A stretch of 64,000 bases of DNA, taken from NCBI GenBank assembly GCA_029706075.1, contig JAINUG010000026.1:6838674-6902673 (forward strand), in the 5' to 3' direction. Origin of the DNA: Aldrovandia affinis. Lineage: Eukaryota > Chordata > Actinopteri > Notacanthiformes > Halosauridae. Within the stretch, counting starts at the first letter, position 1, and each line of letters begins with the position of its first letter. A program made the translations under genes and the position numbers. Positions 11,401-23,770 of the stretch are shown here, in pieces. The notes beneath the pieces were generated by a model. The model saw only the letters and a program-made list of their open reading frames with translations, was not told the DNA's origin and ran no database searches.

Positions 11401-11934
11401 AATTGAAACTAATAACAAAATGAAGAATGAGATGAACTTGTGACATTACAGAGAATGATACAACCTCAATTAATAGAAATATCACTCTTCACGTCAAATT
11501 TCAAATGTAATTTCATTCATTAAATGTAGATGTGACAAATAAATGTAAGATTGTAAGAATTTATTTTTGCATAATTTACACACATATTTTGTATGTAATA
11601 ACACTAATTTGTTAAACTGTTTAATTGATATGACATACCATATATCTCCACAAATTATGTATTATTATAAATTATGTACAAATACATATTTTAACATTCT
11701 CTTTTTTCAATTGCAATTTATTTGTGATTGGGCATAACACATCAGTTTATACATCAAAATAGAGATAATTTCATGTTCTTTCCAATGATACATCATTTCC
11801 CTATTGTTTCTCTTTCTATTTCCAATAAGAAGGAAGTGTTAGACTCAAGGTTGGCTGAGTGTGAATGAGTGTGTTATATGGCTAGGCACACACCGTGTTT
11901 ATACAGAATAATGCATTAGGCGGCTATGGGTTAA

Positions 11935-14900
11935 CAAAAAATCCATTTAATGATATGAACAAAACTGTTGAGGTCAATTTCTGAGTTATATCTTGATGTG
12001 GTTGGCTTTTTCTTTTGCATAGGAACATTTCTGAATGTCTTCCATTGTGCAGTCATTGTAAATGTATTCCATTCCCTTTTGTGGTATAATAATGACAACT
12101 ATTCATTATTCAATACCTGAAAATAGTCAGGCTGCTACACTTTTTTCACACCAATTAAGCCTAACCCTTTTCTTTCCAAGAAGGATAATATATTTCTTCT
12201 ATTCTTTCATAGATGCCATGCAAACTCTCATTTCATAGATGAAGTTCGGGGAAAGTTTCTTTGTGCAGGAGCCTTCTTTAGAATTTTGGGGTGGTACTGC
12301 AGCCTTGTGCCATTCCCACCCCAGACGTGCGTATATATCCTGAGAACACATGGCTTGAAGTGGTTTATTCCGCTTATATGATGACTACTTGCCACAAAAA
12401 ATATTATAATGCAAAAGTATTCAAAATTCAAACCATTATCATGCAAAAATTCTCATATTTTGGCATGTGTAAATATAGTTCCTAATTTTCTCAGGTTCAG
12501 TAAGAGATGCTTGCACAGTAGATGGCGATATTTGATATGTACTGTATGTATTGTAGATAGAGAGATATTTGTAAAACTGTGTTGGAAACAAACATTTATT
12601 CCAGTCACATCCTTGTTGTCAAAAACACTGTTAGCTTGAGTCAAGATTAGCTCAAAGTAACATTAGCAATAAAGAGTAAGATTTAAAAAAATATTGTTTT
12701 TAACAGCTGGATAAGTTAACAGCGCTAAAATTTGCTAGCTAACTAACATTCATGACATAACATAACAAGCTTGTAAACTGGCGAAGTACAGTACATTGTC
12801 ATAGCAAACTAATTTATCTAGCTAACTCATTGTGCAAATGAGAAGAAGTTCTGGTGCTGAACTAACTTTGATTCTTGTTTATGCAGCGTTTGTCTTTGGG
12901 TGAATTAAAATGTAACTTTTTATACAGTATATATATATATATATAATTATTAGTTTTTTAAGTGTAGTATACATTATAAATTCAAAACAGACAATAATAT
13001 TTGTGTTAAATTCAACTGGTATTGTGCTTAGCTGCAGCATGGCAAAGGCTGCAGTTGTTTAAATTCACTCACATTTATAAACAGATTTTCCCCATTGTTC
13101 TACAGATGCATTTTTATCCCTATTGTCTACACTTGAGCAGACTCAATTAGAGGGTGTGAAAGCGAGGGTGAGGGAACAAAAATGTAAACTTCACTTCTCA
13201 TAAAGTCAAAACGAACCTGCCGTCAAAAAAGGAGTGTTGACACATCCAGGAATTACCTTGGATTCCACCAAGTGAGGATAGGGAGTGAAGTGATCAAATG
13301 AACAAAATGTTCTGGAATGGAATTGGGCCTATGTCATAAATGATGTTCCCTCAACATCATTCCTCCCCCAGATAACCTCTTAGGATGCTACACAAATGGG
13401 TATGAATAATTCAGCTAATTAATTGTTTGATTGATAATCAAGGAATGCAAGTAGAAAAGGGTTGCGGTTTAAATGAAAGATATGTGCCTCCTCTGTTCCA
13501 GTTCACCAGCCGCCACAGATATCCACTGTTCCTTTTGTAATGTCACAAGTATCGAGTTAGCACATACAATATCAGTAGAAAAAAAGGGCTGGGGATTTTA
13601 ATTAAGTAAATGAAAAGAATTCTTGTCATCAAACTTAATTTGACAAATGAACTAGAAAAAAATTTGAGAGAGACTAATGAAAATAGCTAGTTATCAAAAT
13701 CTTTTTCAAAGGAGTCTGATTGCATTGATAGTAACTGTGGCGCATGTGGTGATGGAGGTGCTCTGATTACCAAATAAAGGATACAATGTGAAGTCTCCTC
13801 ACCTGCCTATACAGTGGCTCTCCACCATTCTTAGTGTGCCTAAGTTTCTTAATTCCTCATAATAACATGATGCTGCACTGAATTTGGAACAGGGAGAAAC
13901 AATTCCCCTAACTAAAATTTGAATAAAATGTAAATAGTACGCATGCCGACGTAAATGCTCAAATTCACAAAAAAAAGCCTGACCTCCTCTGAGACCCAAA
14001 TGCCCAAGGAAAAGAGACAACATCATTTGAAGCACGGCTTCTATTAAGCACTTCGAAACACAAAATGCTCACTTCCCACGAAATTCATGAATTGACGGTA
14101 ATGATACAACGCTGTCTGCAGAATTACTTAAGGCAACATTTGGCACTTCGTGGGTTGTCAAGCCATTTCAAAGACACACACTCAAATTCTGGATTTGCAC
14201 AGTGCATACAAACTGAATTATAATGGAGGTCTGCATTACATTTAGCATGCATGTAATCACAGGATTCAGATCGCTCATTTGGAATGCTCAAGGACTCACA
14301 GCTTGCAAATAAATGCGGCAGCTACGTTACATATCAATACACATACATTTTTCTATGACACCCTTTATTTTACAATATAACTTTTGGAGACATCATTTGG
14401 GTGGAAGGAGGTTTTGTCATACATTCAACTATTTCTGTTGCTACAGATTAGTGAAGGTAACACATTGCTGGTCAGATTTCAGCATTGTTCCGCTGCAACC
14501 GATTAATTTAGATGTATCACAACAGAGAACTTAATTTCATGTGCTTACCCTGCTTGTTCCAAAACTTCGGAGGATTAACAGTTCATCAAAACCTAAGGGT
14601 CAGCAATGATTTCAATGGTTTGTTGTAATCTTCCATGTTTCTTACTTTCTATTGGTATTTTTCAAATTAAAGTTACAAGTTACAAATTTCAGTGGTTCTC
14701 ACAGTGCATGAGATGTGTGGTATTACCTTTGCTTGATAGTTTCTCAAGTTTTGTAATACTTATTTTAGGAACAACAGTGTGGCATGGTTGTCATGGAAAT
14801 AGGTCTAGCAACCAGATGGTTGCAGGTTTTAATCTTGTTGGGTCCTGATGTTGTAGTCCTGAGGAGGGTGCTATACCTATGTACTAGATAGTAACTCCTC

Positions 14901-15430
14901 TGCCCTGTCATATATAAGCATTTACAGCATCTGTACACTGAAATTCATGAAGCCTTGCTCCCTGGTGGTAGGTCAGGTAAGAGGTCAGAGGGCACACAGA
15001 ATCCCGTGGAGGTTGAAGATGACTTGGAGATATTTCTCCAAGACCAGCATCCTCCCATCTCCAAAAGATTCTACCAGGTGCTGTGAGCACAGTGTGTGAT
15101 CAGCTGTGTATACCATTCCTCTTTGCCACTATTTTCCTCTTCAGACTCTCTCTGAACCTAGTAAAAAAGTTAGAGTTCCAGTTAATCCTGATTAATCTTC
15201 TGACCTTGCCTGGTGAGCCTAGCACATAAGCATTTATATGGAAATGCTGAAATATTTGTATTAAAGCAGATACAATTATTTTCTTGGCCACTACTTGGGG
15301 AAGTTATTCAAAATAAGACTTCCTGTACAGTTGTCTCTACTGCACCAATGGCAACCTTATTTAGCTTCAGTTTCTGTCATTGGCATTGATTTATGCAGAA
15401 TAGGGAACAGAATTGTCTGTTTCACTTAAG
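11935..15430. other. Anonymous sequence with a TA microsatellite
   Basis: No supported gene. A (TA)n run lies at about 12928-12944. There are patches rich in GCTAGCTA-type words (12730-12830). Short frames (12228-12644, 13799-14035, 14313-14848) lack domains and overlap on both strands, so I treat them as chance. Confidence 0.5.
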
Positions 15431-16415
15431 AACATAGGAGCATAAGAATACATAATGACGAGAATACTTCTAAGATAATGTCCTAATCTAAAGAGTATCT
15501 AGAACTGCATCTAGCCTGGACTTGAATAGCCCAAGTGGTTCTGCCTCTACTACCAAACCTGGCAAGCTGTTCCAGGCATTGACAACTGTCTGTGTAAAGA
15601 AAAATGTCCTAATATCCATACAGAATTGACCTTGAACTAATTTCCACCTGTGGCCCGTGGCCTAACTGAATTTATCTTAAAAAATCTTTGGTAGTTCACT
15701 TTGTTAATCCCTTTTAGGAATTTAAAAACAATCAAATCCCCCCCAAGCTTAAATTGATTGAGTGCCTTAAGTCTATCCTCATGACTTTTACTTTTAATAC
15801 CAGGCACCAATTTAGTTGCCCTTCTTTGAACCTTTTCAACAGCTTCTATATCTTTTTTGTAGTGTGATGCCCATAACTGCACACAGTACTCTAAGTGAGG
15901 TCTGACAAAGGCATTATATAACATTAATATAACCTCCTTTTATTTATACTCAATACTTACTCAATATATATCCCAGCATTCTGTTGGCCTTTTTCACTGC
16001 TGTAACACACTGCTTAGATGCAGATAGACTTTGATCAACTACAATCCCTGTCTTTTTCAAGTTGAACACTTACTATTTTTTCTCCTCCCATAAAATACCC
16101 CTGTCTTATGTTTATTTCCCACATGCATAACTTTATATTTATTTAATGTCATATTGAATGTCTTCTGCCATGTTTCTGCCCATTCTTGGATTTTGTTTAA
16201 ATCATTATTGGATTACTTCCATAGATTCCAAACTCTTTGCTAAACCCCCAAGTTTAGTATCATCTGAAAATGTAACTATTGCTACTAACATCCCTATCAA
16301 GATCATTTATGTAAAAAAGAAAGAGCAGAGGTCCCAGCACCGATCCCTGCGGGACTCCACTGGCCACAGAACCTAGGTCAGATACAATCCCACCTACTCT
16401 TTGCAGTCACCCTTC
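15430..16415 (-). pseudogene. CR1-clade LINE reverse transcriptase fragment
   Basis: On the minus strand, in order of decreasing coordinates: SGVPQGSVLGPLL (RT motif, about 16340-16370), YINDLDRDVSSNS, then after a frameshift FSDDTKLGGLAK (the F-A/S-D-D catalytic box), and finally the thumb/connection segment at 15637-15924 (MLYNAFVRPHLEYCVQLWAS...EAVEKVQRRATKLVPGIK). This order and these motifs fit CR1-type non-LTR retrotransposons. The endonuclease is absent (5' truncation) and there are several frameshifts and stops. The segment 15430-15640 is the 3' UTR. Confidence 0.8.
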
Positions 16416-16449
16416 CAATTATGACCCCACTCTGAAACAACTCCTGTAA

Positions 16450-18930
16450 TTTCTACTGAATACATTTGAACAATGAGCCTGTCATGTGGTACCTTTCAGG
16501 TAAAATGGTAATTAGCTACTACAATATTGAAAGAACTGCTTAGGATTACTTTTTGCATCTTGGGAAATTTTAATTTAAAATGACCTTATTTTCTTTTTAG
16601 CCTTAGTTTTCCTTTTTATATACCCTGTAGTTGCTTCTTTTGCCTCAAAATCTCCCATAAATATTTAGTCATCCACTGTGGAGACTGTTTTTTCATCCTA
16701 TTTTCCCTTACTTGAGTGCTCTGCCCAGGCTTTTTCCTCTCTCTAGTTTTGCCTGCGACTATACAGCAGTATTTCTTTGCAGACCTATCTGAAAGCATTT
16801 TGCATTGAAGCACGTGAATCGAGCCCCATAATGAATTTGACCCCAGCTGACGAGTGGAGCACATGCTAAATGTCTGGTTTGTCCATACAGAATTACTATT
16901 GAATATCTGACACTTGTTATTAAGTGGCGTCATTATCACTTTATTCAATTAAGCTTTTCACCGTGATGCAGCTCATGAAAGATGGGGCACCTGCATCATT
17001 ACAGTATATCTCTTTGACAGGCTTTGGAATATTCCAAGATGACTGAGTCCCAGGATGGCCTCGGCAGAGGAAAGCTTTAGTTATGAGGGAAATATGTATG
17101 ATGTGCTCATAAAGTAGTAGACAATGCTATGCTACCCATTAAAATGGATTGTGCTTTGTTGGGCGATTTATTCATCATCCAGATTCAATAATCAGAAATC
17201 TATTCATAACAAAGGCTCTCTCAGCAATAATTTATGAGATGGCAATATCACTGGCATCAATTCCAGACACAGAATAAGCTTAAACTGTTCTGTATGACAT
17301 GACAGACGTACCAGAAATCAAAAGTTTTATGGATGTCCTGTATCCTTTATGGTAGCGCTTGGCATTGTAGGGTCCATGCTTCCATGACGGATCAACAGGG
17401 ACGGACAGACATCAGTTGCATGCAATGCTAAGGGGCTCAAAAGACTGTTAGCCAATGGATGACCTAGTACAGTTGCGTTTCACCTCCCCCACTGTAATGA
17501 TAGATCAAACTAGCACACACCTATTGTCCTACCTCTATCTATTTCTCCTTCGCTCATGCAAATTGTCCTACTTCTTTACTTCGTGTAAGGTCACGCAGCT
17601 AAAAGCTGGACTAGTCTACCTCATGGTAACTAGTTAATATTTTCGGCAGAAATACTTAAAAGAGCTTTAATTCAATGTAGGAAGTAATTCCTGCATAAAC
17701 AAATCTGTTTCAACAAAACAGAGTACTAGCATCTTGTCCTGTCAATTTTGCTAGCAAATTAAGCTCAACCAGCTACCAACTTGAAGAGAAAGGCCTTTTC
17801 TCTCTTCGACAATGAATAGTCACGCTTCACCAGAACGGACCGGAGGTCAAGAATACAACCACGAAGGTACATCAAGTACCACGGACGGCCTGCACACCCA
17901 CAAAAGACCAGGCAACGGAGGAAGAACTTTACCCCACGCTGGAACAAAAGGGACCCTCGCACTGCGTGTGTAACCACTGGAACCACCATTGGAGTCATGC
18001 CATCGGAAGCAACCACACACTCAAAGGACTCCAGTAAGGCTGACAAAACATCCCAGGCAATAGCTAGGGTAGTCATTATATAATGAATGCATCGACACTG
18101 TGTTATATTATATTACCATTTAGCGAGTGTGTTACGATTAACAATTGTAACAACAGATTAACTAGTTAGCTGTTTAACTTGTTGCCTTCAAGTTGACCAT
18201 TGCTACCCTAACGGAGTAGCCGGTTTGTTACTTTTAATCCTTTCTAACTTCCCCAGTAACTAACCATCTTTGTCACATATATGATCTCCGTGTTTCGCAG
18301 AGTTGAAAGACCTCTTTAGAAGTCTGGTCTGTAGTATGACATGCACACTGAAGCTACGCGTCCCTTACACGCAGTGCTACTCTTTATGAAACTAACATAA
18401 CGTTATTCACCAAAATGCTGCGAATCCATTGCACAAACCCGCTATTCATGTGTACACACACATAGTACTGTTTGCCCTTTTTAGAGTATTATTACAATAG
18501 ATTGTATGTCCCTTTGTTAAGAGATACTCCACGTGGTCAGTTTCAGTGTTTCGCGTCTCATACATTTAACAAGCAAACATTCCTCATACATATACACAGC
18601 TTTTTCTTGTTTATTTATTTTCATCAATCCAATGTTGGCTTCCCTTTTCATTTCTTGCTTTCTGTTGATTTTGTTATGTTTAATAAATATTCTTTGTGAA
18701 ACATTGTGTCTGTTTTGATGTTATAGAAACATGGGAATAAAGCCAAAATAGTCCATTCCAAGAACTCAAAAAATCCTTCACGGTTGTGTATTGTCAATAA
18801 TTGTAGCTCTGATTAAAAAATTGAAGCATCCATATATTCATAATCTATAAGTGAATAATCAAATGAGATTGATTACAATTATTACTTTATTATTTTATGA
18901 CTGATTAAATATAACCTGGTGTTATAAAAC
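16450..18930. other. Anonymous sequence, no supported gene
   Basis: No domain-bearing frame was found. 16930-17380 is complex, balanced-composition, non-repetitive DNA and a candidate conserved noncoding block. At 17765-18076 both strands are open for about 100 codons; the plus strand gives a basic, Pro/Thr-rich peptide of no known family. Neither reading can be supported. Confidence 0.45.
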
Positions 18931-18934
18931 AACA

Positions 18935-19145
18935 CCAATTTGGAGTGTCATAGCAAAGGGCCTGAATACTTATGTAAATGACATTCATTTTTTTATACAT
19001 TTGCAATGTGTGTGTGTGTGTGTGTGTGTAGTTTGTGTGGCAAAAACACACTGTGTGTAGTTTGATGGCAAAAAAATCTATTTAATCCATTTTAAATTAA
19101 GTATTTTAAAAGGTAAAGGGGCTTGAATACTTTGAAGCCACTCTA
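18935..19145. repeat. Tc1/mariner terminal-repeat remnant with a GT microsatellite
   Basis: The phrases GGGCCTGAATACTTATGTAA and AAGGGGCTTGAATACTTTGA are typical of the ends of fish Tc1 elements. A (TG)n run is at 19007-19029. No transposase remains. Confidence 0.45.
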
Positions 19146-19260
19146 TGCATGTATGCACATTGGTTTTTGTTAAGTTCAATATTGAACTTTACCTAAAAGA
19201 AAATGGAGTACATAACTGGACGCCATATCACACGGCAAAATGCTGAGTGTATACAGGCTG
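19146..19260 (+). repeat. Small remnant related to the Harbinger element at 48294-50783
   Basis: About 27 bases around 19200-19227 (AAAATGGAGTACATAACTGG...) match 48889-48916 with one difference, including the presumed start codon and first residues (MEYI-GR) of that element's transposase. The upstream TGTATGCACATTG is also shared. The rest diverges. Confidence 0.4.
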
Positions 19261-21160
19261 TCTTTACATAATTTGTCGGCGAGGCTTGTTTGAGGTGTGT
19301 TAAAGGTGCTAATGCCACTCTGCACCTCCCGGACAAGTATTTTAGTTTGTTGAGAGACGTGCTCCAGACAAAACCTCTCATCATTTCCTCATTGACTTTT
19401 TCTGTCTGCTTGGGAAAATAATACAACATAATCAACACCATTTAATGTGAAATAGTACCATTTTACACTTTTGAATGAGGTATTACATGTAGAATATATG
19501 TAGAGTCTTGCTATGATTGCATAACGATATTAATTAGCATATTTATACAGCTGGCAGGACGGTGCAGTGATAAGGCTGCTCAGTTCAAGTTAGACCTATC
19601 TATTAAAATTTAAATTAAAAAAAAGAAATTTTTAAGTAATGGTAGCTCAAATTTGATGACTAGGTTAACTTTTTCTCCCCATTCTAAAAATATTTAAAAT
19701 TTGTGATATCAGCAAATTATTCAAAATTAAATAACTTAACTTTCCTTACTGCGATACTAGAGCAACACAAAATGAAACAGGTTCGCTCCATCTTTCAAAC
19801 CGCGACCGTGAAGCTCACACACGTAAAGGACGAGCCAATGCGGGTGCGTAAATGAGCCATTTTATAGCTAGCTGTTGGCTATTGGTTGATCCAGCGTTAC
19901 AAAATAAAGAATGAATCTTTTTATATTTTCAAATATCTTTGTATGTAACTTTAGCTAATGTTATGTATAGAGGATAAGAGACACACAACCGACTTGTTTG
20001 TCTGAGAACCTTGTTTGAGGCCAGCCCACCACGCTAGCTTGCAGCTTAACTTCGACCCCGTTTGATTCTAAAAGTGTCCCCGTTGTGCTACAGCTCGCGT
20101 GTTAGCTAAAAATGTAATCGATCATTTAGTTCATATATACAATCTTTAGTAACTGTGTAAAATTTCTTGCACATATGGCAATCATGATATGATATTGATG
20201 AACAGTTACTAGAATCTTTTTTGTTCTGATGTGGATGGGGGGGAATGGTGGTACAAGCAAGGGTCATTCAACTTATGTCGTTTGCTACTTAACTAGTTAC
20301 AGTACTGGTTCTTTGCTAAAGAAGAACAAAAGGTGGAAAAGTCCCTATTTTGGAACCAACAACAAAGAAGTTGAACGAAGCCAACGGACAAAAAATGGGG
20401 GAGTGATAGACAATGAAATGCACACCGACCGGCTTGTTGGTATTGTAATTAGCTTGCTAGTTGCTAGCTAGCTACCATTCACGATGGAGAGAATTTGAGG
20501 GTGGGCGTAAGGATACAGTACAAGCTAATGATGATTTAGGTAGTTTGCTAGCACTACCTATTTATTCACTTCATTGTAGGTTGTTTCTTTGTCAGCTGGC
20601 AGTAGTTTTTTTCCTCACCAAAAAGTGTCATCATAACGTTAGTGTAACTGAAAGATACTTGAATTAAATGCCCCTCATTCATATGTATTGCTTAGTCACT
20701 ACAACAAAATAACATTATATAATTATAAATTTAGCTAGTTAGTCGGTTCGCATGTCACATTTTTCGACTTAACTTTGAGCCTTTGTGCTCACTTTTTGTA
20801 GTTCGTCTGAGTGGAGCATAGGCGTCGCCAGAAGCCTATTAGTTGGTTTACGAATGTGGACAACGTTTGTTCTTGGTTCATATTATGAGACGTTTTTTCG
20901 TAGGCAAAATAAGATATTATTCGATAATTTAGGCAGCCACTTATTTTACTACATTGCAACCACAACATTTAGATAATCGCTGATGTATACTTAAGCACTT
21001 AAACTGTTGTTGGTTGTTGGTTGGTCAAGGTGGAAAGGCAAACAACAGAATTTGACCATAACATCTGCGTTACCAGTGGTGCCAATCATATACTATTTAA
21101 ATGTTTAAACTTTTAAGAGTTTAGTAAATCCATACAATCCACATAAATCCACATCCATAA
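19261..21160. other. Anonymous AT-rich sequence
   Basis: No supported gene. It contains GCTAGC-rich words near 19870 and 20455-20480 and a possible decayed repeat head at 19548-19580. The short frames at 20229-20976 have no domain. Confidence 0.45.
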
Positions 21161-21162
21161 AA

Positions 21163-21750
21163 CAGGTTCAGCAATTCTTGGTCTTCGCTAACTTCTACCG
21201 CCAGTTCATCCGGAACTTCAGTACCGTGGCAGCCCCTCTCACAACATTGACCAGGGGTTCATCAACCAAATTCCATTGGACCTCTTCCGCTGAAGTCGCC
21301 TTTGTGGCGCTCAAACACCGCTTCACCTCTACTCCAGTGCTGACACTTCCTGATCCCTTACTCCCTTTCACAGTCGAGGTGGATGCCTGGGACATGGGAG
21401 TTGGCACTGTACTTTCTCAACGGTCCTCCCAGGATGAGAAACTCCACCCCAGTGCCTTTTTTTCTCGTCGCCTCTCTCCAGCAGAACAAAATTATGACAT
21501 TGGTAAGTTGTTAGCCATCAAACTCGCCTTGGAGGAATGGCGGCATTGGCTGGAAGAGGCGGCACAGCCATTCATTGTGCGGACTGATCACAAAAACCTG
21601 GCTTATACACAGGACGCCAAGCGGCTCAATTCACGCCAAGCCAGATGGGCACTGTTCTTCACCCGATTCAATTTTATTCTCTCATACTGCCCTGGGTCGA
21701 AAAATGTGAAGCCAGACTATTTTAAGCTACTGGCATGTGTGTCACGCTAA
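21163..21750 (+). pseudogene. Ty3/gypsy polyprotein: RT C-terminus and RNase H
   Basis: An open frame of 190 codons starts in the RT thumb ([13 protein letters not shown]) and runs through RNase H ([34 protein letters not shown], then [20 protein letters not shown]). In related elements the segment after NYD is VGNRELLAVK, where the Glu is catalytic. Here it is IGKLLAIK, two codons shorter, so the RNase H Glu is gone. The VEVDA Asp and TDHKNL Asp remain. The frame then ends near 21750, where the usual ALSR junction is degraded, and integrase continues in another frame. Confidence 0.88.
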
Positions 21751-22450
21751 CTCCCATCATCTCCGACTCATGGATCGCTGCCCCGGTGCGTTGGGGTATT
21801 GAAACTGTGGTTCGCGAGGCCCTACGACAGGAGGCCGACCCAGGAGGGGGGCCCCCCAATCGTCTGTTTGTGCCCGTTGCCGTCAGGACCAAAGTTCTCC
21901 AGTGGGGTCACTCCTCCAGGCTCACTGGTCATCCCAGGCGCACGCGGACCCTGGACTTCATCAGACGCTGCTTCTGGTGGCCCACCTCCAAAAAGGACAT
22001 GCGGTCATTTGTCCAAGCCTGCCCGGTCTGCGCCCAGAGCAAGGACCCTAGGACCCGTCCTTATGGTCTTCTATGCCCACTCCCTATTCCCACTCGTCTG
22101 TGGTCACACATTTCTCTGGACTTCGTCACCGGCCTGCCTCTGTCCCATGGTCACCCCGCCATTCTGGTGGTCGTGGATTGCTTCTCCAAGGCGTGTCACC
22201 TCATTCCCCTGCCTAAACTGCCGTCTGCCCAAGAGACAGCCAAGCTGCTGGTGCAGCACATCTTCCGCCCTCATGGTCTCCCCCTGGTTGTAGTCTCCGA
22301 TCGTGGTCCCCAATTCTCCTCCAGGTTCTGGAAAGCATTCTGTAATCTGCTAGGTGCCAAGGTCAGCCTCTCATCTGGCTACCAACCCCAGTCTAATGGG
22401 CAAAGCAGGTAAACCAGGATATGGAGGCTCCCCCTCGCTGCGTCACCTCT
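21735..22450 (+). pseudogene. Ty3/gypsy integrase: zinc-binding and catalytic core, missing the catalytic Glu
   Basis: The frame holds an HHCC zinc finger (H..H at [14 protein letters not shown] at CPVCAQSK), the first catalytic Asp ([12 protein letters not shown]) and the second ([14 protein letters not shown]). It then ends at NGQSR followed by a stop. In relatives this is NGQTER, whose Glu is the third catalytic residue 35 residues after the second Asp. A net loss of four bases here removes that Glu and shifts the frame. The rest of integrase continues in other frames. Inactive. Confidence 0.88.
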
Positions 22451-23231
22451 GCCAACCCCTCTTCCTGGAGCACCTAGCTGGCGTGGGTGGAATACGCACG
22501 CAACACTCTCCATAGCTCCTCCACTGGCATGTCACCGTTTGAATGTCAGCTGGGTTACCAGCCACCCCTTTTTCCCGAACAAGAGCCAGAAGTGGGTGTC
22601 CCATCGGCCCTGGCTTTCGTCTGGCGCTGTCGGCGCACTTGGAAGAAGGCTCGGGTATCTCTGCTGCACGCTTCGCGCCACCAAGGGATTCAGGCAGACG
22701 GACACTGCCGTCCCGCGCTGTTGCTGCATCCTGGTCAGCACGTCTGGCTCTCCACCCGTGACCTCCCTCTGCGAGTCCAGGAAGCTGGCGCCTCGGTTCA
22801 TTGGACCTTTTAAGATTGTCTGCAAGATTAACCCGGTTACTTTCCGCCTGCTCCTGCCTTGGTCCATGCGCATCCACCCCTCCTTTCATGTTTCCCGTCT
22901 CCAGCCGGTGCTGTCCAGTGTGTTGTCCCTGCCAGTCCGTCCCCCTCCTCCCAGGGTCATTGACGGCCTGCCGGCCTACACTGTTCGACACATCTTGCGC
23001 TCCCGGCAGGTGGGGCATTCAGAGCAGTTCCTGGTGGACTGGGAGGGCTATGGACCTGAGGAGCGGTCCTGGGTCCCCCGGCATGACATCCTGGATCCGG
23101 GCCTGATCCGCGACTTCCTCCAGTCCTGCCCGGGGGTTGTTGCTGGGCCGTCAGGTGCCGTCCCTAGGGGGAAGGGCACTGTCAGGGCTCCAGCGGTATC
23201 TCCCCGTCCTGGCCGCAGAAGGGCGACATAG
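22451..23231 (+). pseudogene. Ty3/gypsy integrase C-terminus with chromodomain
   Basis: After the frameshift, the plus strand continues with the [21 protein letters not shown] segment in one frame. Later, from 22800 on, [20 protein letters not shown] and a chromodomain ([20 protein letters not shown], then [18 protein letters not shown]) lie in a single frame that ends at 23231, inside the start of the LTR. The chromodomain targets integration in chromoviruses. The aromatic-cage-type residues Y, W and W are present. At least two frame changes separate it from the core. Confidence 0.85.
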
Positions 23232-23369
23232 CTCCCTTTTTGTTTCGTTTTTTTCCTTTTTTTGTGGTTTCACTGTTTCTTTTTCTCCAGTCAGCCCAGC
23301 ATTCAATTATGACAGTTTCAAGTCTTCCCCTGTGATTTTCCACTCACACCTGTCTCTAATTTACCTTAT

Positions 23370-23587
23370 GTTTAATGTTTAGGCATTTGGCAGACGCTCT
23401 TATCCAGAGCGACTCACACAGTTTACATTTCTTTACATACAATCCATTTATACAGCTGGGTATTTTACTGAAGCAATTCAGGTTAAGTACCTTGCTCAAG
23501 GGTACAACAGCAGTGCCCCCACCTGGGAATTGAACCTGCAACCTCTGAGTTACAAACCCAGCTCCCTAACCATTACACTACACAGCC
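23370..23587 (-). mobile_element. V-type SINE (tRNA-derived, L2-like tail)
   Basis: Read on the minus strand: a tRNA-like head (box B near GGTTGCAGGTTCAATTCCC), the strongly conserved central segment (TGAGCAAGGTACTTAACC), and an L2-type 3' stem-loop (CGCTCTGGATAAGAGCGTCT). ACCTTAT at 23363-23369 and 23588-23594 is a probable target duplication. Mobilised by L2-type reverse transcriptase (established for such tails). Confidence 0.8.
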
Positions 23588-23624
23588 ACCTTATCACACT
23601 CAGTATATCACACGTGGTTCTCTG

Positions 23625-23770
23625 TGGCTCAGTTGGTAGAGAACAGCGTTGGCAACGCTCAGGTTGTGGGTTCAATCCCCACTGGGGCCACATATACTGA
23701 AAATGTATGCATTCATTACTGTAAGTCGCTTTGGATAAAAGCGTCTGCTAAATGGTGTATATATATAACC
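23625..23770 (+). mobile_element. Complete tRNA-derived SINE with L2-like tail
   Basis: Box A (TGGCTCAGTTGGTAGAGAAC) and box B (GGTTCAATCCC) of a tRNA-like Pol III promoter are both intact. A short linker and the L2-type stem-loop (CGCTTTGGATAAAAGCGTCT) follow, then a short (TA)n. It lacks the V-SINE central segment, so it is a different, shorter SINE family within 40 bp of the V-SINE. Confidence 0.82.

Larger units (their letters stand above)
10986..11930 (+). mobile_element. piggyBac-type element of a second family, internally deleted
   Basis: Flanked by TTAA at 10982-10985 and 11931-11934. The ends are CCCATATCCGCC and GGCGGCTATGGG, an 11-of-12 inverted repeat unlike the CCCCCTGAGG family elsewhere in the window. 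The left end has 2.5 copies of a 44-bp repeat (10997-11106), each containing a CTACAG..CTGTAG hairpin. The interior retains a transposase C-terminal fragment (11185-11330). At 945 bp it is an internal-deletion derivative. Confidence 0.85.

Noticed and set aside
17765-18076. Possible exon (open on both strands)
   Set aside because: Neither translation shows a known motif, and no convincing splice signals flank it.
22443-23018. Minus-strand 191-codon frame
   Set aside because: It is the antisense of the GC-rich chromovirus integrase and chromodomain region.
23631-23700. tRNA gene
   Set aside because: The boxes are intact but the acceptor stem does not pair and an L2-type tail follows; it is a SINE.
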